DNA from: DAOSXA01 sp964526835
GTDB lineage: Bacteria > Zixibacteria > MSB-5A5 > GN15 > FEB-12
NCBI GenBank assembly: GCA_964526835.1
Contig: CAZGMK010000001.1
Location: 154,796 to 218,795 of the forward strand
Direction: 5' to 3'
DNA: 64,000 nucleotides
The notes under the pieces were generated by a model. It had not been told where the DNA came from, ran no database searches, and was given only the letters and a program-made list of their open reading frames with translations. Both the position numbers and the translations under genes were made by a program. Shown here in pieces: positions 1-8,597 of the stretch (its first letter is position 1; every line of letters begins with the position of its first letter).

Positions 1-102
1 TACCTCGTTACCTACATGTTCAGCGGCGGAATGGCTCCGGAGCCCTGCCTCTAGCGAGGTCGCGGCGGCGAAACCCGGAGTACGGCCTCAGGATTTGTGA
101 CA

Positions 103-130
103 CATGGCGGGTTTGATTGAACCCGCCATG
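103..130 (-). terminator. Hairpin downstream of the cyclodeaminase gene
   Basis: A perfect 11-bp inverted repeat (103-113 with 120-130) with a 6-nt loop lies about 26 bp past the stop of the leftward cyclodeaminase-family gene. No clear T-run follows on either strand, so it could be a weak or Rho-assisted terminator or an mRNA 3'-end stabiliser. Confidence 0.45.
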
Positions 131-156
131 CTATCCCTGCCCAATCGCAGGGTGGA

Positions 157-1134
157 TCAAACACTCACTTCCTGACCGATACCGGCCTCTCTGGCCCTGT
201 CATATACCAGCTTCGCGGTGGCCGCATCCTGAATCGCCAGTCCGTTTGACTTGAAGAGAGTAATCTCATCCTCGCTCTTCCGACCACCGTACTTGCCGGT
301 GACGACCTCACCCAAGTCGGCAACAATGTGGTCTTCACTCAGTTCTCCTCTCTTGATCGGGATCATGATGTCACCCGCCTCGGCCAGGCATGCTTCGCGG
401 CTGTCAGCGATGAAGCTCGAGCGCCTGATGATCTCGACGTCCAGTTCCCGCGCGTTGGGCGTATGGCTGCCGATACCGTTGATGTGGGTGCCCGGCCTGA
501 CCTTTCGGCCGTCGAAAATCGGCTCCGGCGATGAAGTAGCGGTGCATATGATGTCGGCCTGCAGGGCTTCCTCAGCCGATGAGACCCTGACAGCTTCCAA
601 GCCAAGCCTGTTGCTCATCTCAGCCACAAACTTGTCCGCGGCTGCCGCTGAGACGTCGTAGACCAGTGCCCTTCTAAGCCTGCGGGCCACATTAACCGCC
701 TCCAGTTGCATCTGCGCCTGTACGCCGGCCCCGAAGATCGAGGCTACCTGCCCCTCGTCCTTCCGCGCCAGGTGCTGGGTCGCAACGCCACTGGCCGCCC
801 CGGTTCGGACTGCTGTCAGATAGCCGCCATCCATTATGCAGACTACTTCACCTGTTGCAGGATTCTGGACCAGGACCTTCCCGATGGTCGTTGGCAGACT
901 GTACTTCTCCGGGTTTTTCTTGTAGACGCTGACAACCTTGCAGGCCAGCGCGTCCGATTCGCGCAGGTAGGCCGGCATGTAAAGCGCCAGGCCATCCGCA
1001 GTGGTGATAGGGATGCGAAGCGGCAGCACCGCGGTCCCCTTCGCCAACTCCACGAAAGCCTTCCTGACTGCATCCATGCAGTCGCTCATAGTGAGAACTT
1101 GCGCAACATCATCGCGCGAAAGCATCAAGGGCAT
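157..1134 (-). CDS. Ornithine cyclodeaminase / mu-crystallin family protein
   Basis: A 325-residue protein of the ornithine cyclodeaminase/mu-crystallin/alanine dehydrogenase superfamily. Visible marks are the N-terminal substrate-domain stretch with the conserved K near VVSVYKKNP, the loop DGGYLTAVRTGAASG, and the Rossmann nucleotide-binding motif GAGVQAQMQLEA. Members use NAD(P) to deaminate ornithine to proline, or act as alanine dehydrogenases, ketimine reductases or amino-acid dehydrogenases in metallophore synthesis; the exact substrate cannot be read from sequence. The ATG at 1134 was chosen over a GTG at 1140 because a GGAGG Shine-Dalgarno (complement of 1142-1146) sits 7 nt from the ATG but only 1 nt from the GTG. 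It stands alone, divergent from glnA, so a link to nitrogen metabolism is only suggestive. Confidence 0.87.
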   Translation of the reverse strand: MPLMLSRDDVAQVLTMSDCMDAVRKAFVELAKGTAVLPLRIPITTADGLALYMPAYLRESDALACKVVSVYKKNPEKYSLPTTIGKVLVQNPATGEVVCIMDGGYLTAVRTGAASGVATQHLARKDEGQVASIFGAGVQAQMQLEAVNVARRLRRALVYDVSAAAADKFVAEMSNRLGLEAVRVSSAEEALQADIICTATSSPEPIFDGRKVRPGTHINGIGSHTPNARELDVEIIRRSSFIADSREACLAEAGDIMIPIKRGELSEDHIVADLGEVVTGKYGGRKSEDEITLFKSNGLAIQDAATAKLVYDRAREAGIGQEVSV

Positions 1135-1160
1135 ACACACTCCTCCGGTTGGTTTGCATC

Positions 1161-1189
1161 AGTATACGTTCGGTGTCTGATGATTGCAA
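1161..1189 (-). promoter_or_regulatory. Probable sigma70-type promoter of the cyclodeaminase gene
   Basis: On the minus strand TTGCAA (1184-1189) and TATACT (1161-1166) are separated by 17 nt, and the -10 box lies about 27 nt before the ATG. Good fit to a vegetative promoter, seen by eye only. Confidence 0.55.
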
Positions 1190-1245
1190 GCGGGGCGATT
1201 CGCCGATTTACCGACTTGCCAAACCGGGAAAATCCTGTACCTTGG

Positions 1246-1277
1246 TCCGAGTGAATTGATATTTCGTGCGACTCGGA
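1246..1277 (+). promoter_or_regulatory. Leader hairpin overlapping the glnA Shine-Dalgarno
   Basis: A 7-bp inverted repeat, TCCGAGT (1246-1252) and ACTCGGA (1271-1277), has its 3' arm running into the ribosome-binding sequence GGAAAGGA (1275-1282) of glnA. Folding would partly cover the Shine-Dalgarno. Whether this regulates glnA is inference. Confidence 0.35.
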
Positions 1278-1290
1278 AAGGAATAGCCGT

Positions 1291-2703
1291 ATGGATCTGT
1301 CCACCCTGACCCGCCTGGCCAAAACCAAAAAGATAGAGTTCATTGATCTAAAGGTCAGCGATCTTCTCGGCCTGTGGCATCATATCACTCTGCCTGTCAA
1401 TTCTCTGAAAGCCGACTTGCTCAAGAACGGCGTCGGTGTCGACGGCTCCTCCATGCCGGGCTTCGCCACAATCGAGCGCGGCGATATGATCCAGGTCCCC
1501 GACCCGGCCACCGCCTTTGTCGATCCTTTCTTCGACCGACCGACACTCTCTATGATCTGTGACATCATGGATGTCACCGACGGGGCACGGCCCTTCTCAC
1601 GCAATCCCCGTCGAGTGTGCCGGGATGCCCAGGCATACCTGGGAAAGATCAAACCGGGACTGAAATCCATAATCGGCCCGGAGTTCGAATTCTACGTCTT
1701 CGACAAAGTCAACTTCTGGCAGGGTCCTGACCATGCATTCTATTATCTGGATTCGGTCGAGGCCGAATGGAATGCCGAGGAGGACGACGAGAATCTTGGC
1801 TACAAGATCCCCTACAAGAAGGGCTATCATGTGGCCCCGCCAATGGATCGAACGATAAACCTTCGCAACGAAATCTGCGCCATGCTGATGGAGATCGGTG
1901 TCGACATCAAGTACCATCATCACGAAGTCGGCGGCGGTGGGCAGCACGAAATCGAAACCAATTTCGCCGAATTGGTGAAGATGGCCGACCAGTCGATGAT
2001 TATCAAGTATTTCGTACGCAACCAGTCCTTCCGAAAGAGTCGCTCGGCCACCTTCATGCCCAAGCCGCTATTCAATGAGCCGGGCTCCGGGCTGCATGTC
2101 CATCAATTTCTCGCCAACGATGAGGGGTCGGTCTTCTACGATAAGAAGGGCCCCGCCGGGTTCAGCAAGATCGGCCTGCACTACGTCGGCGGAATCCTCA
2201 ATCACGTCGACTCCATCCTGGCCTTCTCCAATCCATCCACCAACTCGTTCAAGCGCCTCGTGCCCGGCTTCGAAGCGCCCGTCGCCGGAACCTACTCCGT
2301 GGGTAACCGCACTGCTTGCGTTCGCATACCCGGTTACAGCAAGGATCCCAGGAAGGCGCGTTTGGAGTTCCGCCCTGGCGACGGCACGATGAATCCATAT
2401 CTCGGCTATGCTGCCATGCTGATGGCCGGCATCGACGGCATTCGCAACGAGACCGATCCCGGGCTACCCCTGGACAAGAACCTCGACATGCTGCCCCCGG
2501 AGGAGTTGGCGGAGATCCACCAGTTGCCGACTTCCCTGACCAAGGCCCTCAACGCTCTGGAACAGGACCACGACTACCTGCTGCAGGGCGGCGTGTTTAC
2601 GGAGGATCTTATCGAGGCGTGGATCAATCTTAAGCGCCAGGACGTCGCCGCCATACGGATCCGCCCTACGCCCTACGAGTTTCAGCTGTACTACGGAGTG
2701 TAA
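1291..2703 (+). CDS. glnA: Glutamine synthetase, type I
   Basis: Condenses ammonium with glutamate using ATP; a cytoplasmic dodecamer in this family. Length is 470 residues, the same as GSI of enterobacteria. Conserved features are the N-terminal beta-grasp part with VDGSSMPGF, the acidic metal ligands in GPEFEFYVFD, the ammonium/glutamate loop HHEVGGGGQHEIE, the ATP-loop FMPKPLFNEPGSGLHVHQ, the flexible loop NPSTNSFKRLVPGFEAPV and the C-terminal EFQLYYGV. At the position of the adenylylated Tyr397 of E. coli (NLYDLPPEE) this protein has Asp399 (NLDMLPPEE, codon GAC at 2485-2487), so GlnE-type adenylylation should not work. ATG 1291 follows GGAAAGGA. Single-gene transcription unit with its own terminator. 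Confidence 0.97.
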   Translation: MDLSTLTRLAKTKKIEFIDLKVSDLLGLWHHITLPVNSLKADLLKNGVGVDGSSMPGFATIERGDMIQVPDPATAFVDPFFDRPTLSMICDIMDVTDGARPFSRNPRRVCRDAQAYLGKIKPGLKSIIGPEFEFYVFDKVNFWQGPDHAFYYLDSVEAEWNAEEDDENLGYKIPYKKGYHVAPPMDRTINLRNEICAMLMEIGVDIKYHHHEVGGGGQHEIETNFAELVKMADQSMIIKYFVRNQSFRKSRSATFMPKPLFNEPGSGLHVHQFLANDEGSVFYDKKGPAGFSKIGLHYVGGILNHVDSILAFSNPSTNSFKRLVPGFEAPVAGTYSVGNRTACVRIPGYSKDPRKARLEFRPGDGTMNPYLGYAAMLMAGIDGIRNETDPGLPLDKNLDMLPPEELAEIHQLPTSLTKALNALEQDHDYLLQGGVFTEDLIEAWINLKRQDVAAIRIRPTPYEFQLYYGV

Positions 2704-2734
2704 GTGCTAGTGGCCGCCAATCAAGCTAGCCTCG

Positions 2735-2756
2735 CCGGGTCCGCCATCGGACCCGG
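2735..2756 (+). terminator. Rho-independent terminator of glnA
   Basis: CCGGGTCC (2735-2742) pairs with GGACCCGG (2749-2756) over a 6-nt loop, followed by a T-rich stretch TTTCTGTCTGTT. It starts 31 bp after the glnA stop. Confidence 0.85.
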
Positions 2757-2790
2757 TTTCTGTCTGTTGTAACGAATCCAGCCAGCCCTT

Positions 2791-4371
2791 TTAGTTCAGC
2801 TCGCGCAGTACCTGTTCAGCTATGAGGCGATGTCCCGTGGCGGTGGGATGGCAATGATCGATGAACTTGTCCTCGGCGCCCAGCGGCGAGCCGGGCGTGC
2901 GCCCGAAAGCAGAGTCCAGCGCAATTACTGTCCAGTTGCTCGCAGCCGTTGTCGACAGCCTTCTGCGCACCGCCCTGGAGTATTCTTCCTTGATTCGTAG
3001 CGACAGATAATCCCCGCAAAGGGCGCGTTCCAGCAATTCAACCGAACGCAGGGTGTCGGCGGGTATCATCTGCTCGGCGTCGGAGCTGAGCCAGGCTACG
3101 GCCAGGTTGTATGGAAAGACCGCTCCCGCACTCTCCTCCACCGGGTTGCGCGGCTGAGGGTGACTCTCCCCAAAAGCCGACATGGCCTGGGCCAGATATC
3201 TGCGCGCCGTCCCAAAGCGGCCTGCCTGCCAGTGCGAAACGCCGATATTGTTGATGATCACCGGATCATCGGGAGCCAATGCCAGCTGGCCCAGGCAATA
3301 ATCGATGGCCCGGTCGGAGGGCATATCGTCGGTGAATGCCGAACCGTAGACGGCCCGCGTATACCAGTCGGCATGGCCATAGCGACGTTCGAAATCTGTC
3401 CAGTCCATGCAGTACTTAATCCGGCGTCCGAGGACCCGCCTTACCGGCTCCGGCAAGAGCAAGTCGCCTTCCCCGGTCCTCATTCTCTCGAAGACCTTGA
3501 ACTGTAAACCGGCCGGCCACAGATATGGCACGATCGGCTCCACCACCACGACAGGCGTCGCTCGCCGCTCACATTCAGCTACAATCGCCGACACATTCCT
3601 TGCGTATCTCTCCGGTGATACTCGCACCACCATCAACTCCGGATCGGGCGAATTGCTTCCGGATTGACCGATCAGTAGACCGCGTAAGACGCGATAGGTG
3701 GCCACATTGCCGAGGAAGCGCCGTAAAGCCGACATGCGCTGGCCCGCCAGCAATTCGTGATCGGGAACGGTCGCCGAGATCGAGGCATCGTTGTTGCCTA
3801 CGTAGAGGACAACCAGGTCCGGTTCATATGCCCGGCCATGAAGCTCGAACCACCTCCTTGTCTGCTCGCTGGAATAGCCTGCAACAGCAGCGGTTACGAT
3901 ATCCACATAAAGCGATTTGTGAAGCTCCGCCTGCAGGAGAGAGCGCAGTACCTGGCCGAAGGCCTGCCGGTAGGACTTAAGGCCCAGGCCAACCGGCGAC
4001 GAATCCCCCAGAAGTAGAATCCGAAAAGTCCCGTTCGGCTTCGGTCTGACTACCGGATCGCCAATAAGACCTTCACTGTTGGTCTGAATGTAATCGGTTC
4101 GCAGATTCGGACGAAATCGCCACAACAGATCCGGATCCGGCTCGTGCCAGTCGAAGAGGCGGCTGAAGAAGGGCGTCTGCCAGCCCGCATCGGAATCATC
4201 GACTTCCGACTCATCCTCCGGGGTCAAGCGGACGATGGAACCGACGCGCAGGTCTTCTGTTAAGAGGGCAGAATAGAGCGTCAAATCTAAAGAAACGGCC
4301 ATGCAAACCGACAGAACGAATATGCCTTTTGAGGTTAAGGACTGTACCCTGATTACACGTATGGGCGGCAT
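2791..4371 (-). CDS. Membrane-anchored SGNH/GDSL-type hydrolase with TPR-like insert
   Basis: A 526-residue protein with an N-terminal hydrophobic segment (about residues 16-38) and a SGNH hydrolase fold: block I ILLLGDSSPVG with probable nucleophile Ser124, block III VLYVGNNDAS near residue 190, and block V DHCHPTATGH near the C-terminus supplying Asp and His. Between blocks III and V, around residues 350-410, is a helical tetratricopeptide-like stretch (DPVIINNIGVSHWQAGRFG). SGNH enzymes are esterases, lipases or carbohydrate O-acetylesterases; the substrate here is unknown. Start choice is uncertain: ATG 4371 keeps the membrane segment but overlaps the divergent DUF5752 gene by 50 bp; ATG 4302 would avoid the overlap but cut the segment in half. 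Confidence 0.72.
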   Translation of the reverse strand: MPPIRVIRVQSLTSKGIFVLSVCMAVSLDLTLYSALLTEDLRVGSIVRLTPEDESEVDDSDAGWQTPFFSRLFDWHEPDPDLLWRFRPNLRTDYIQTNSEGLIGDPVVRPKPNGTFRILLLGDSSPVGLGLKSYRQAFGQVLRSLLQAELHKSLYVDIVTAAVAGYSSEQTRRWFELHGRAYEPDLVVLYVGNNDASISATVPDHELLAGQRMSALRRFLGNVATYRVLRGLLIGQSGSNSPDPELMVVRVSPERYARNVSAIVAECERRATPVVVVEPIVPYLWPAGLQFKVFERMRTGEGDLLLPEPVRRVLGRRIKYCMDWTDFERRYGHADWYTRAVYGSAFTDDMPSDRAIDYCLGQLALAPDDPVIINNIGVSHWQAGRFGTARRYLAQAMSAFGESHPQPRNPVEESAGAVFPYNLAVAWLSSDAEQMIPADTLRSVELLERALCGDYLSLRIKEEYSRAVRRRLSTTAASNWTVIALDSAFGRTPGSPLGAEDKFIDHCHPTATGHRLIAEQVLRELN

Positions 4372-4981
4372 TTCCTCGGCCGTTAACCGGCGCGAGCTTC
4401 GCGAGCGTCTGGTTACTTGCCCGATCGAGTGTCTGTTTCACCATTTCTGCGAGACTGTTATACGTCCCAGTTTCGATGATCCTGAGTTCCGCAACGATCT
4501 GGCTGTGTGGTCCGCCCGTCAACTCAGAGACCCTGTCCTGGCCGAACGCCTCGGGGCCATAAATCCGTACAACTACGACAACCTGGAATCCCTTCGGGAG
4601 TATCTCATTGAGGTTCTTGATGATCGCCTGGCGGAAGTGCCCTACTACTCACACACCCCCGCGTTCGAAGAGTTCCGATTCATGCGGGCCATGACCGTAG
4701 TCTTTCGCACCGGGCTGATACTTGAGACACCCGACGACCTGGTGGCCAATATTGCGCAGTTCAGCCACAGTTCGGTCTACTATCATTTCGTCGAAGCACG
4801 GCGACGTACAGAAAACGGGCTTGATGACTTCTCGGCCTGGCTGAATGATTTCGGCAACGGCGCCGAACCGATGCTCAGGGCGCTGCGAAACCTCGACTTC
4901 TACTACCTTACCCTGCCGGAGCTCAAAAGAGCCCTTGTTGATGCTGTGGATGCCGCTTCACGCGAGGTCTCGCATGGTTGA
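4322..4981 (+). CDS. DUF5752 family protein of the trehalose operon
   Basis: About 219 residues, mostly helical and acidic-aromatic, without signal peptide or membrane segment. The N-terminus MPFEVKDCTLITRMGG and the internal ECLFHHFCETVI and SSVYYHFVEARRR blocks match the family I know as DUF5752, which is commonly found next to TreT-type glycosyltransferases; its biochemical role has not, to my knowledge, been settled. ATG 4322 is preferred because the family domain begins there; an in-frame ATG at 4301 is possible. The stop overlaps the treT start by 8 bp, so the two are translationally coupled, which suggests a partner or regulator of TreT. Two repeated H-F/Y-H-F-type patterns hint at a metal- or sugar-binding site, a speculation. 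Confidence 0.75.
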   Translation: MPFEVKDCTLITRMGGISSAVNRRELRERLVTCPIECLFHHFCETVIRPSFDDPEFRNDLAVWSARQLRDPVLAERLGAINPYNYDNLESLREYLIEVLDDRLAEVPYYSHTPAFEEFRFMRAMTVVFRTGLILETPDDLVANIAQFSHSSVYYHFVEARRRTENGLDDFSAWLNDFGNGAEPMLRALRNLDFYYLTLPELKRALVDAVDAASREVSHG

Positions 4982-6215
4982 GAAGCGCCTGAACGACTAT
5001 GAGCCTGTAGTGGGCAGCGTAGCCATCTCTCAGCTCCAGCAGCTGGCTCGAAGTCTGCAGGGGGCCCGAGTGGTTCACGTTAATTCGACCCGCGAAGGCG
5101 GTGGAGTTGCTGAAATTCTCAATTGGCTGATCCCGCTCATGAACGATCTGGGTCTGGAGGCGTCGTGGGAAATAATCGAAGGTAACCCCGATTTCTTCCA
5201 TGTCACCAAGTCCTTCCACAACGGCCTCCAGGGCACGCCGGTCGGTTTGACCAAGTCGAACTTCGAGGCCTACGAAGACACGAACGCCGAAAACGCCGAG
5301 CGGCTGCGTCCCATCCTTGAAGAAGCCGATTTTGTCTTCATCCACGATCCGCAGCCGGCCTTTCAGCTTCCCTTGTGTTCGAATCGCAAGGGCAAGTGGA
5401 TTTGGCGATGTCATATCGACGTCAGCCACCCCAATCGTCGCGTCTGGAGCTATCTACGGAAGATTGTGGCCAACTACGACGCCTCGATCTTCTCCATGCC
5501 GGACTTTGCGCGACGCATGGAGCATCCTCAGTTTATCTTGGCGCCGAGCATCGACCCCCTGAGCGACAAGAACGTGGAGCTGCAAGATAGTGAAGTGGCC
5601 GCTGTCCTCGAGCACTTCGGAATATCGAAGAACCTGCCGATCATCACGCAGGTGTCGCGCTTTGATCGCTTCAAGGACCCCCTCGGCGTAATTCAGGCGT
5701 TTGACATGCTCAATGGCTCCGTGGCGGCCCAACTCGTGCTTGCCGGCGGCGGAGCCACCGATGATCCCGAGGGCGCCGCGGTGCTCCAGGAGGTACGCAA
5801 CGCGGCCGAAGGCAGAGACAATATCTTCGTTCTGATGCTTCCCCCGGATGCCCATCGAACGATCAATGCTCTTCAGCGCGCCTCCACCATTGTCATGCAG
5901 AAGTCGCTGCAGGAAGGGTTCGGTCTGACTGTTACTGAGGCGATGTGGAAAGGAAAACCGGTAATCGCCGGCAATGTCGGAGGAATCCGACTCCAGGTGT
6001 ACAACCATCACACCGGCTTCAGGGTCAATACGCCGGAGGGTGCGGCACTGCGCATGAGAGAGCTCCTGAGAAACCCGGACAACTGTGCTGCTATGGGAGC
6101 ACGTTCGCAGGCGTTCGTTCGTGAGAACTTCCTTCTTAATCGACACCTCCGCGAGTACTTCACTCTAATGCTCGGCCTGCGTCGAGGACTGGACAACCTT
6201 CACCTCGCCGTGTAG
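4974..6215 (+). CDS. treT: Trehalose synthase TreT-like (GT4 family)
   Basis: A 413-residue GT-B glycosyltransferase. TreT makes trehalose in one step from NDP-glucose and free glucose. Visible features are the N-terminal loop VVHVNSTREGGGVAEILN, IHDPQP, the stretch WRCHIDVSHPNRRVW, SRFDRFKDPLGVI at the start of the C-terminal domain and the sugar-nucleotide motif LQEGFGLTVTEAMWKGKPV with the two Glu of the E-x7-E motif. Length matches archaeal TreT of about 412 residues. ATG 4974 (preceded by GAGG) overlaps the DUF5752 stop; an open frame reaching further upstream is an out-of-frame shadow of that gene. Presence of DUF5752 upstream and OtsB/OtsA downstream supports a trehalose role. Confidence 0.85.
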   Translation: MVEKRLNDYEPVVGSVAISQLQQLARSLQGARVVHVNSTREGGGVAEILNWLIPLMNDLGLEASWEIIEGNPDFFHVTKSFHNGLQGTPVGLTKSNFEAYEDTNAENAERLRPILEEADFVFIHDPQPAFQLPLCSNRKGKWIWRCHIDVSHPNRRVWSYLRKIVANYDASIFSMPDFARRMEHPQFILAPSIDPLSDKNVELQDSEVAAVLEHFGISKNLPIITQVSRFDRFKDPLGVIQAFDMLNGSVAAQLVLAGGGATDDPEGAAVLQEVRNAAEGRDNIFVLMLPPDAHRTINALQRASTIVMQKSLQEGFGLTVTEAMWKGKPVIAGNVGGIRLQVYNHHTGFRVNTPEGAALRMRELLRNPDNCAAMGARSQAFVRENFLLNRHLREYFTLMLGLRRGLDNLHLAV

Positions 6216-6224
6216 ATTGTCCTC

Positions 6225-7010
6225 ATGGAAAACCTATCCCGCAGATACGACATCGATGTATTCTGGAATGGCCTGTCGGAAGCGACCCACTCGGTCCTGA
6301 TGCTCGACTATGACGGCACACTGGCCCCTTTTGTCCGAGATCGTAATAAGGCGGTTCCCTACCCGGGTGTCCGCCAGCGCCTGAGCGCCCTGCTTGACTC
6401 ATCAAGGACCAGGCTTGTGATCATAAGCGGGCGGGGGGTGGAAGATCTGAAGCCTCTGCTCGATATCCATCCGTTGCCAGAACTATGGGGATCCCACGGC
6501 CTGGAGCGGCTCGATGAGCAAGGGCGTTACAGGACCGAATCACAGGGCGAAAAGCCCTCTGAGGGATTGGCCGCCGTCTACTGGTGGGCGCGCCAGAACG
6601 ACTTCCTCGAGCAAACAGAACGCAAGCCTCTCGGCATCGCCTTTCACTGGCGCGGACTGTCGGAGAGCGAGGCAAAACGCATCCGAGAAGCCGTAGAATC
6701 CAGGTGGCGCTCCGATCTGGCTCAATTCGAACTCGAACTGCACGAATTTGATGGCGGCTATGAGATACGTTGCACGGGCATCAACAAGGCAGATGCAGTA
6801 CAGTCGATACTGAATCAAACGCCCGGTGAATCGATCATCGCCTATCTGGGCGATGATGCCACCGACGAAGACGCCTTCAGGGCTTTGGGCGACAGGGGAC
6901 TATCGGTCCTGGTCCGCAAGGAGATCAGGGACACCGCCGCCGACATCTGGCTCAGGCCGCCTGAGGAAATGCTACAGTTCCTTGATCGTTGGCGGAACCT
7001 GACTGTTTAG
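6225..7010 (+). CDS. otsB: Trehalose-6-phosphate phosphatase
   Basis: A 261-residue HAD-superfamily phosphatase that removes phosphate from trehalose 6-phosphate. Motif I is LDYDGTLAPF (nucleophile Asp and general-acid Asp), motif II IISGR, and the C-terminal metal-binding motif GDDATDEDAF. The cap-domain block YEIRCTGINKADAV is typical for OtsB. It begins 9 bp after the treT stop and precedes otsA, so the operon order is DUF5752-treT-otsB-otsA. No clear Shine-Dalgarno is present, consistent with coupling to treT. Confidence 0.93.
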   Translation: MENLSRRYDIDVFWNGLSEATHSVLMLDYDGTLAPFVRDRNKAVPYPGVRQRLSALLDSSRTRLVIISGRGVEDLKPLLDIHPLPELWGSHGLERLDEQGRYRTESQGEKPSEGLAAVYWWARQNDFLEQTERKPLGIAFHWRGLSESEAKRIREAVESRWRSDLAQFELELHEFDGGYEIRCTGINKADAVQSILNQTPGESIIAYLGDDATDEDAFRALGDRGLSVLVRKEIRDTAADIWLRPPEEMLQFLDRWRNLTV

Positions 7011-7130
7011 TTTGCCATTCCGAGCCGAAACGCCTATATTGCAGCCGAGCACGGAGATGTCGCCGAACAACCAGCGGCGTTTCTTCACGGGTTCTCGCCG
7101 TGTAACTGACGACTCTACCTGGGGGTTGAC

Positions 7131-8597
7131 ATGGAGCGCAAGTCCACACAGTTACTCGTTGTCTCGAACCGTCTTCCTGTTGCGGTAACGCAGGAGGACG
7201 GCCAATGGAAGGCTCGGCCATCGTCAGGCGGACTCGTCACCGCTCTGGCTCCGCTGATGAGGAAGAACCGCGGTCTCTGGATCGGCTGGCCCGGATGCGA
7301 TGCCGGCGCTCCGGTCGATGAACTAATGTCCCAGGCCTCCGAGGAGCAGGGGTTCGACCTCAAGGCAATCGACTTGAGCGAAGACGAGGTCGCACGCTAC
7401 TACCGTGGTTTCTCCAACGAGACCCTCTGGCCCCTCTTCCACGACCTGCTGGGTTTCTGCCGCTTCGAAGAAGCCAATTGGGAAACCTATGTCGAGATCA
7501 ACCGTCGTTTCGCCGAAATCCTGGCGACCCAGATCAGCGAAGCGTCATTCGTTTGGGTGCACGATTATCAGCTGATGCTCGTAGGCCATTTCCTTCGGGA
7601 GATGGGCGTGGAGCATAAGACCAACTTCTTCCTGCATATCCCGTTCCCGTCGGCCGACCTGTACCGGCGTCTGCCCTGGCGCCAGGAACTCATTGAGGGC
7701 CTGCTCCAGTATGATCACGTGGGCTTCCAGACAGCCAATGATCGCAGGAATTTCGTGCAGTGTATCCGCAGCCTCGTACCCGATGCCAGGGCGCGGGCCC
7801 AGCGCCGACAATCGACTGTACGCTGGGGAGGACGACAGATCAGGCTGGGCTCCTACCCTATCAGCATTGACTTTGAAGAGTTCGCGAATGGCGCCCAGAG
7901 CCATGAAGTAGCCGATGCGGCATGGTACATTCACGAGAACCTGCCGGGACGTGTCCTCGTACTGGGACTCGACCGCCTCGATTATACCAAGGGGATTCCG
8001 GAGCGTTTTCTGGCGTTCGAGCGATTCCTCGAAAAGTACCCGGAGACACGGGGCAAAGTCTCCCTGCTGCAAATACTGGTACCCAGCCGCACCAAAGTGC
8101 CGGAGTATCAGTCGCTGAAGGGACGCCTCGATACGCTCGTGGGGCATATCAACTCACGATTCACTCAGCACGGTTGGGTGCCGATACACTACCTCTTCCG
8201 CCACCTCGATCGCAGCCAGCTCCTGGGACATTACCGGGCCTGCGAGATCGCCCTGATTACTCCGCTGCGTGACGGCATGAACCTCGTGGCCAAGGAATAC
8301 TGTGCCGCCAGCGTGGAAAACAACGGCATTCTCATCCTGTCCGAGTTCGCGGGTGCGGCCCCGCAACTCTCCAAAGGTGCGTTAGTGGTCAACCCTTATG
8401 ATATTGAACAGACCGCTGATGCCATCTACCGTGCCTACGTCATGAGCCCGGAAAGTCGGGCCCGGAGAATGAAGCTACTCCGTGGCGAGATTCGTCGCAA
8501 CGACGTTCACAGGTGGGTGGAGTGGTTTCTCGGAACCGCAGATGTCCCCAGAGTAGACGACTCCCAACCCGTTCCGCTGCCAGGCCTCGACCAATAG
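7131..8597 (+). CDS. otsA: Trehalose-6-phosphate synthase
   Basis: A 488-residue GT20 enzyme that joins a nucleotide-activated glucose to glucose 6-phosphate. Hallmarks are VVSNRLPVAV, SSGGLVTALAPL, GWPG, WVHDYQLMLVG, FFLHIPFPSADLYR, GLDRLDYTKGIPERF and the donor-binding LITPLRDGMNLVAKEY, in the usual order and at the usual length. ATG 7131 follows a G-rich Shine-Dalgarno (CTGGGGG). A 120-bp gap separates it from otsB, so an internal promoter is possible. It gives the two-step route, in parallel with TreT upstream. Confidence 0.95.
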   Translation: MERKSTQLLVVSNRLPVAVTQEDGQWKARPSSGGLVTALAPLMRKNRGLWIGWPGCDAGAPVDELMSQASEEQGFDLKAIDLSEDEVARYYRGFSNETLWPLFHDLLGFCRFEEANWETYVEINRRFAEILATQISEASFVWVHDYQLMLVGHFLREMGVEHKTNFFLHIPFPSADLYRRLPWRQELIEGLLQYDHVGFQTANDRRNFVQCIRSLVPDARARAQRRQSTVRWGGRQIRLGSYPISIDFEEFANGAQSHEVADAAWYIHENLPGRVLVLGLDRLDYTKGIPERFLAFERFLEKYPETRGKVSLLQILVPSRTKVPEYQSLKGRLDTLVGHINSRFTQHGWVPIHYLFRHLDRSQLLGHYRACEIALITPLRDGMNLVAKEYCAASVENNGILILSEFAGAAPQLSKGALVVNPYDIEQTADAIYRAYVMSPESRARRMKLLRGEIRRNDVHRWVEWFLGTADVPRVDDSQPVPLPGLDQ

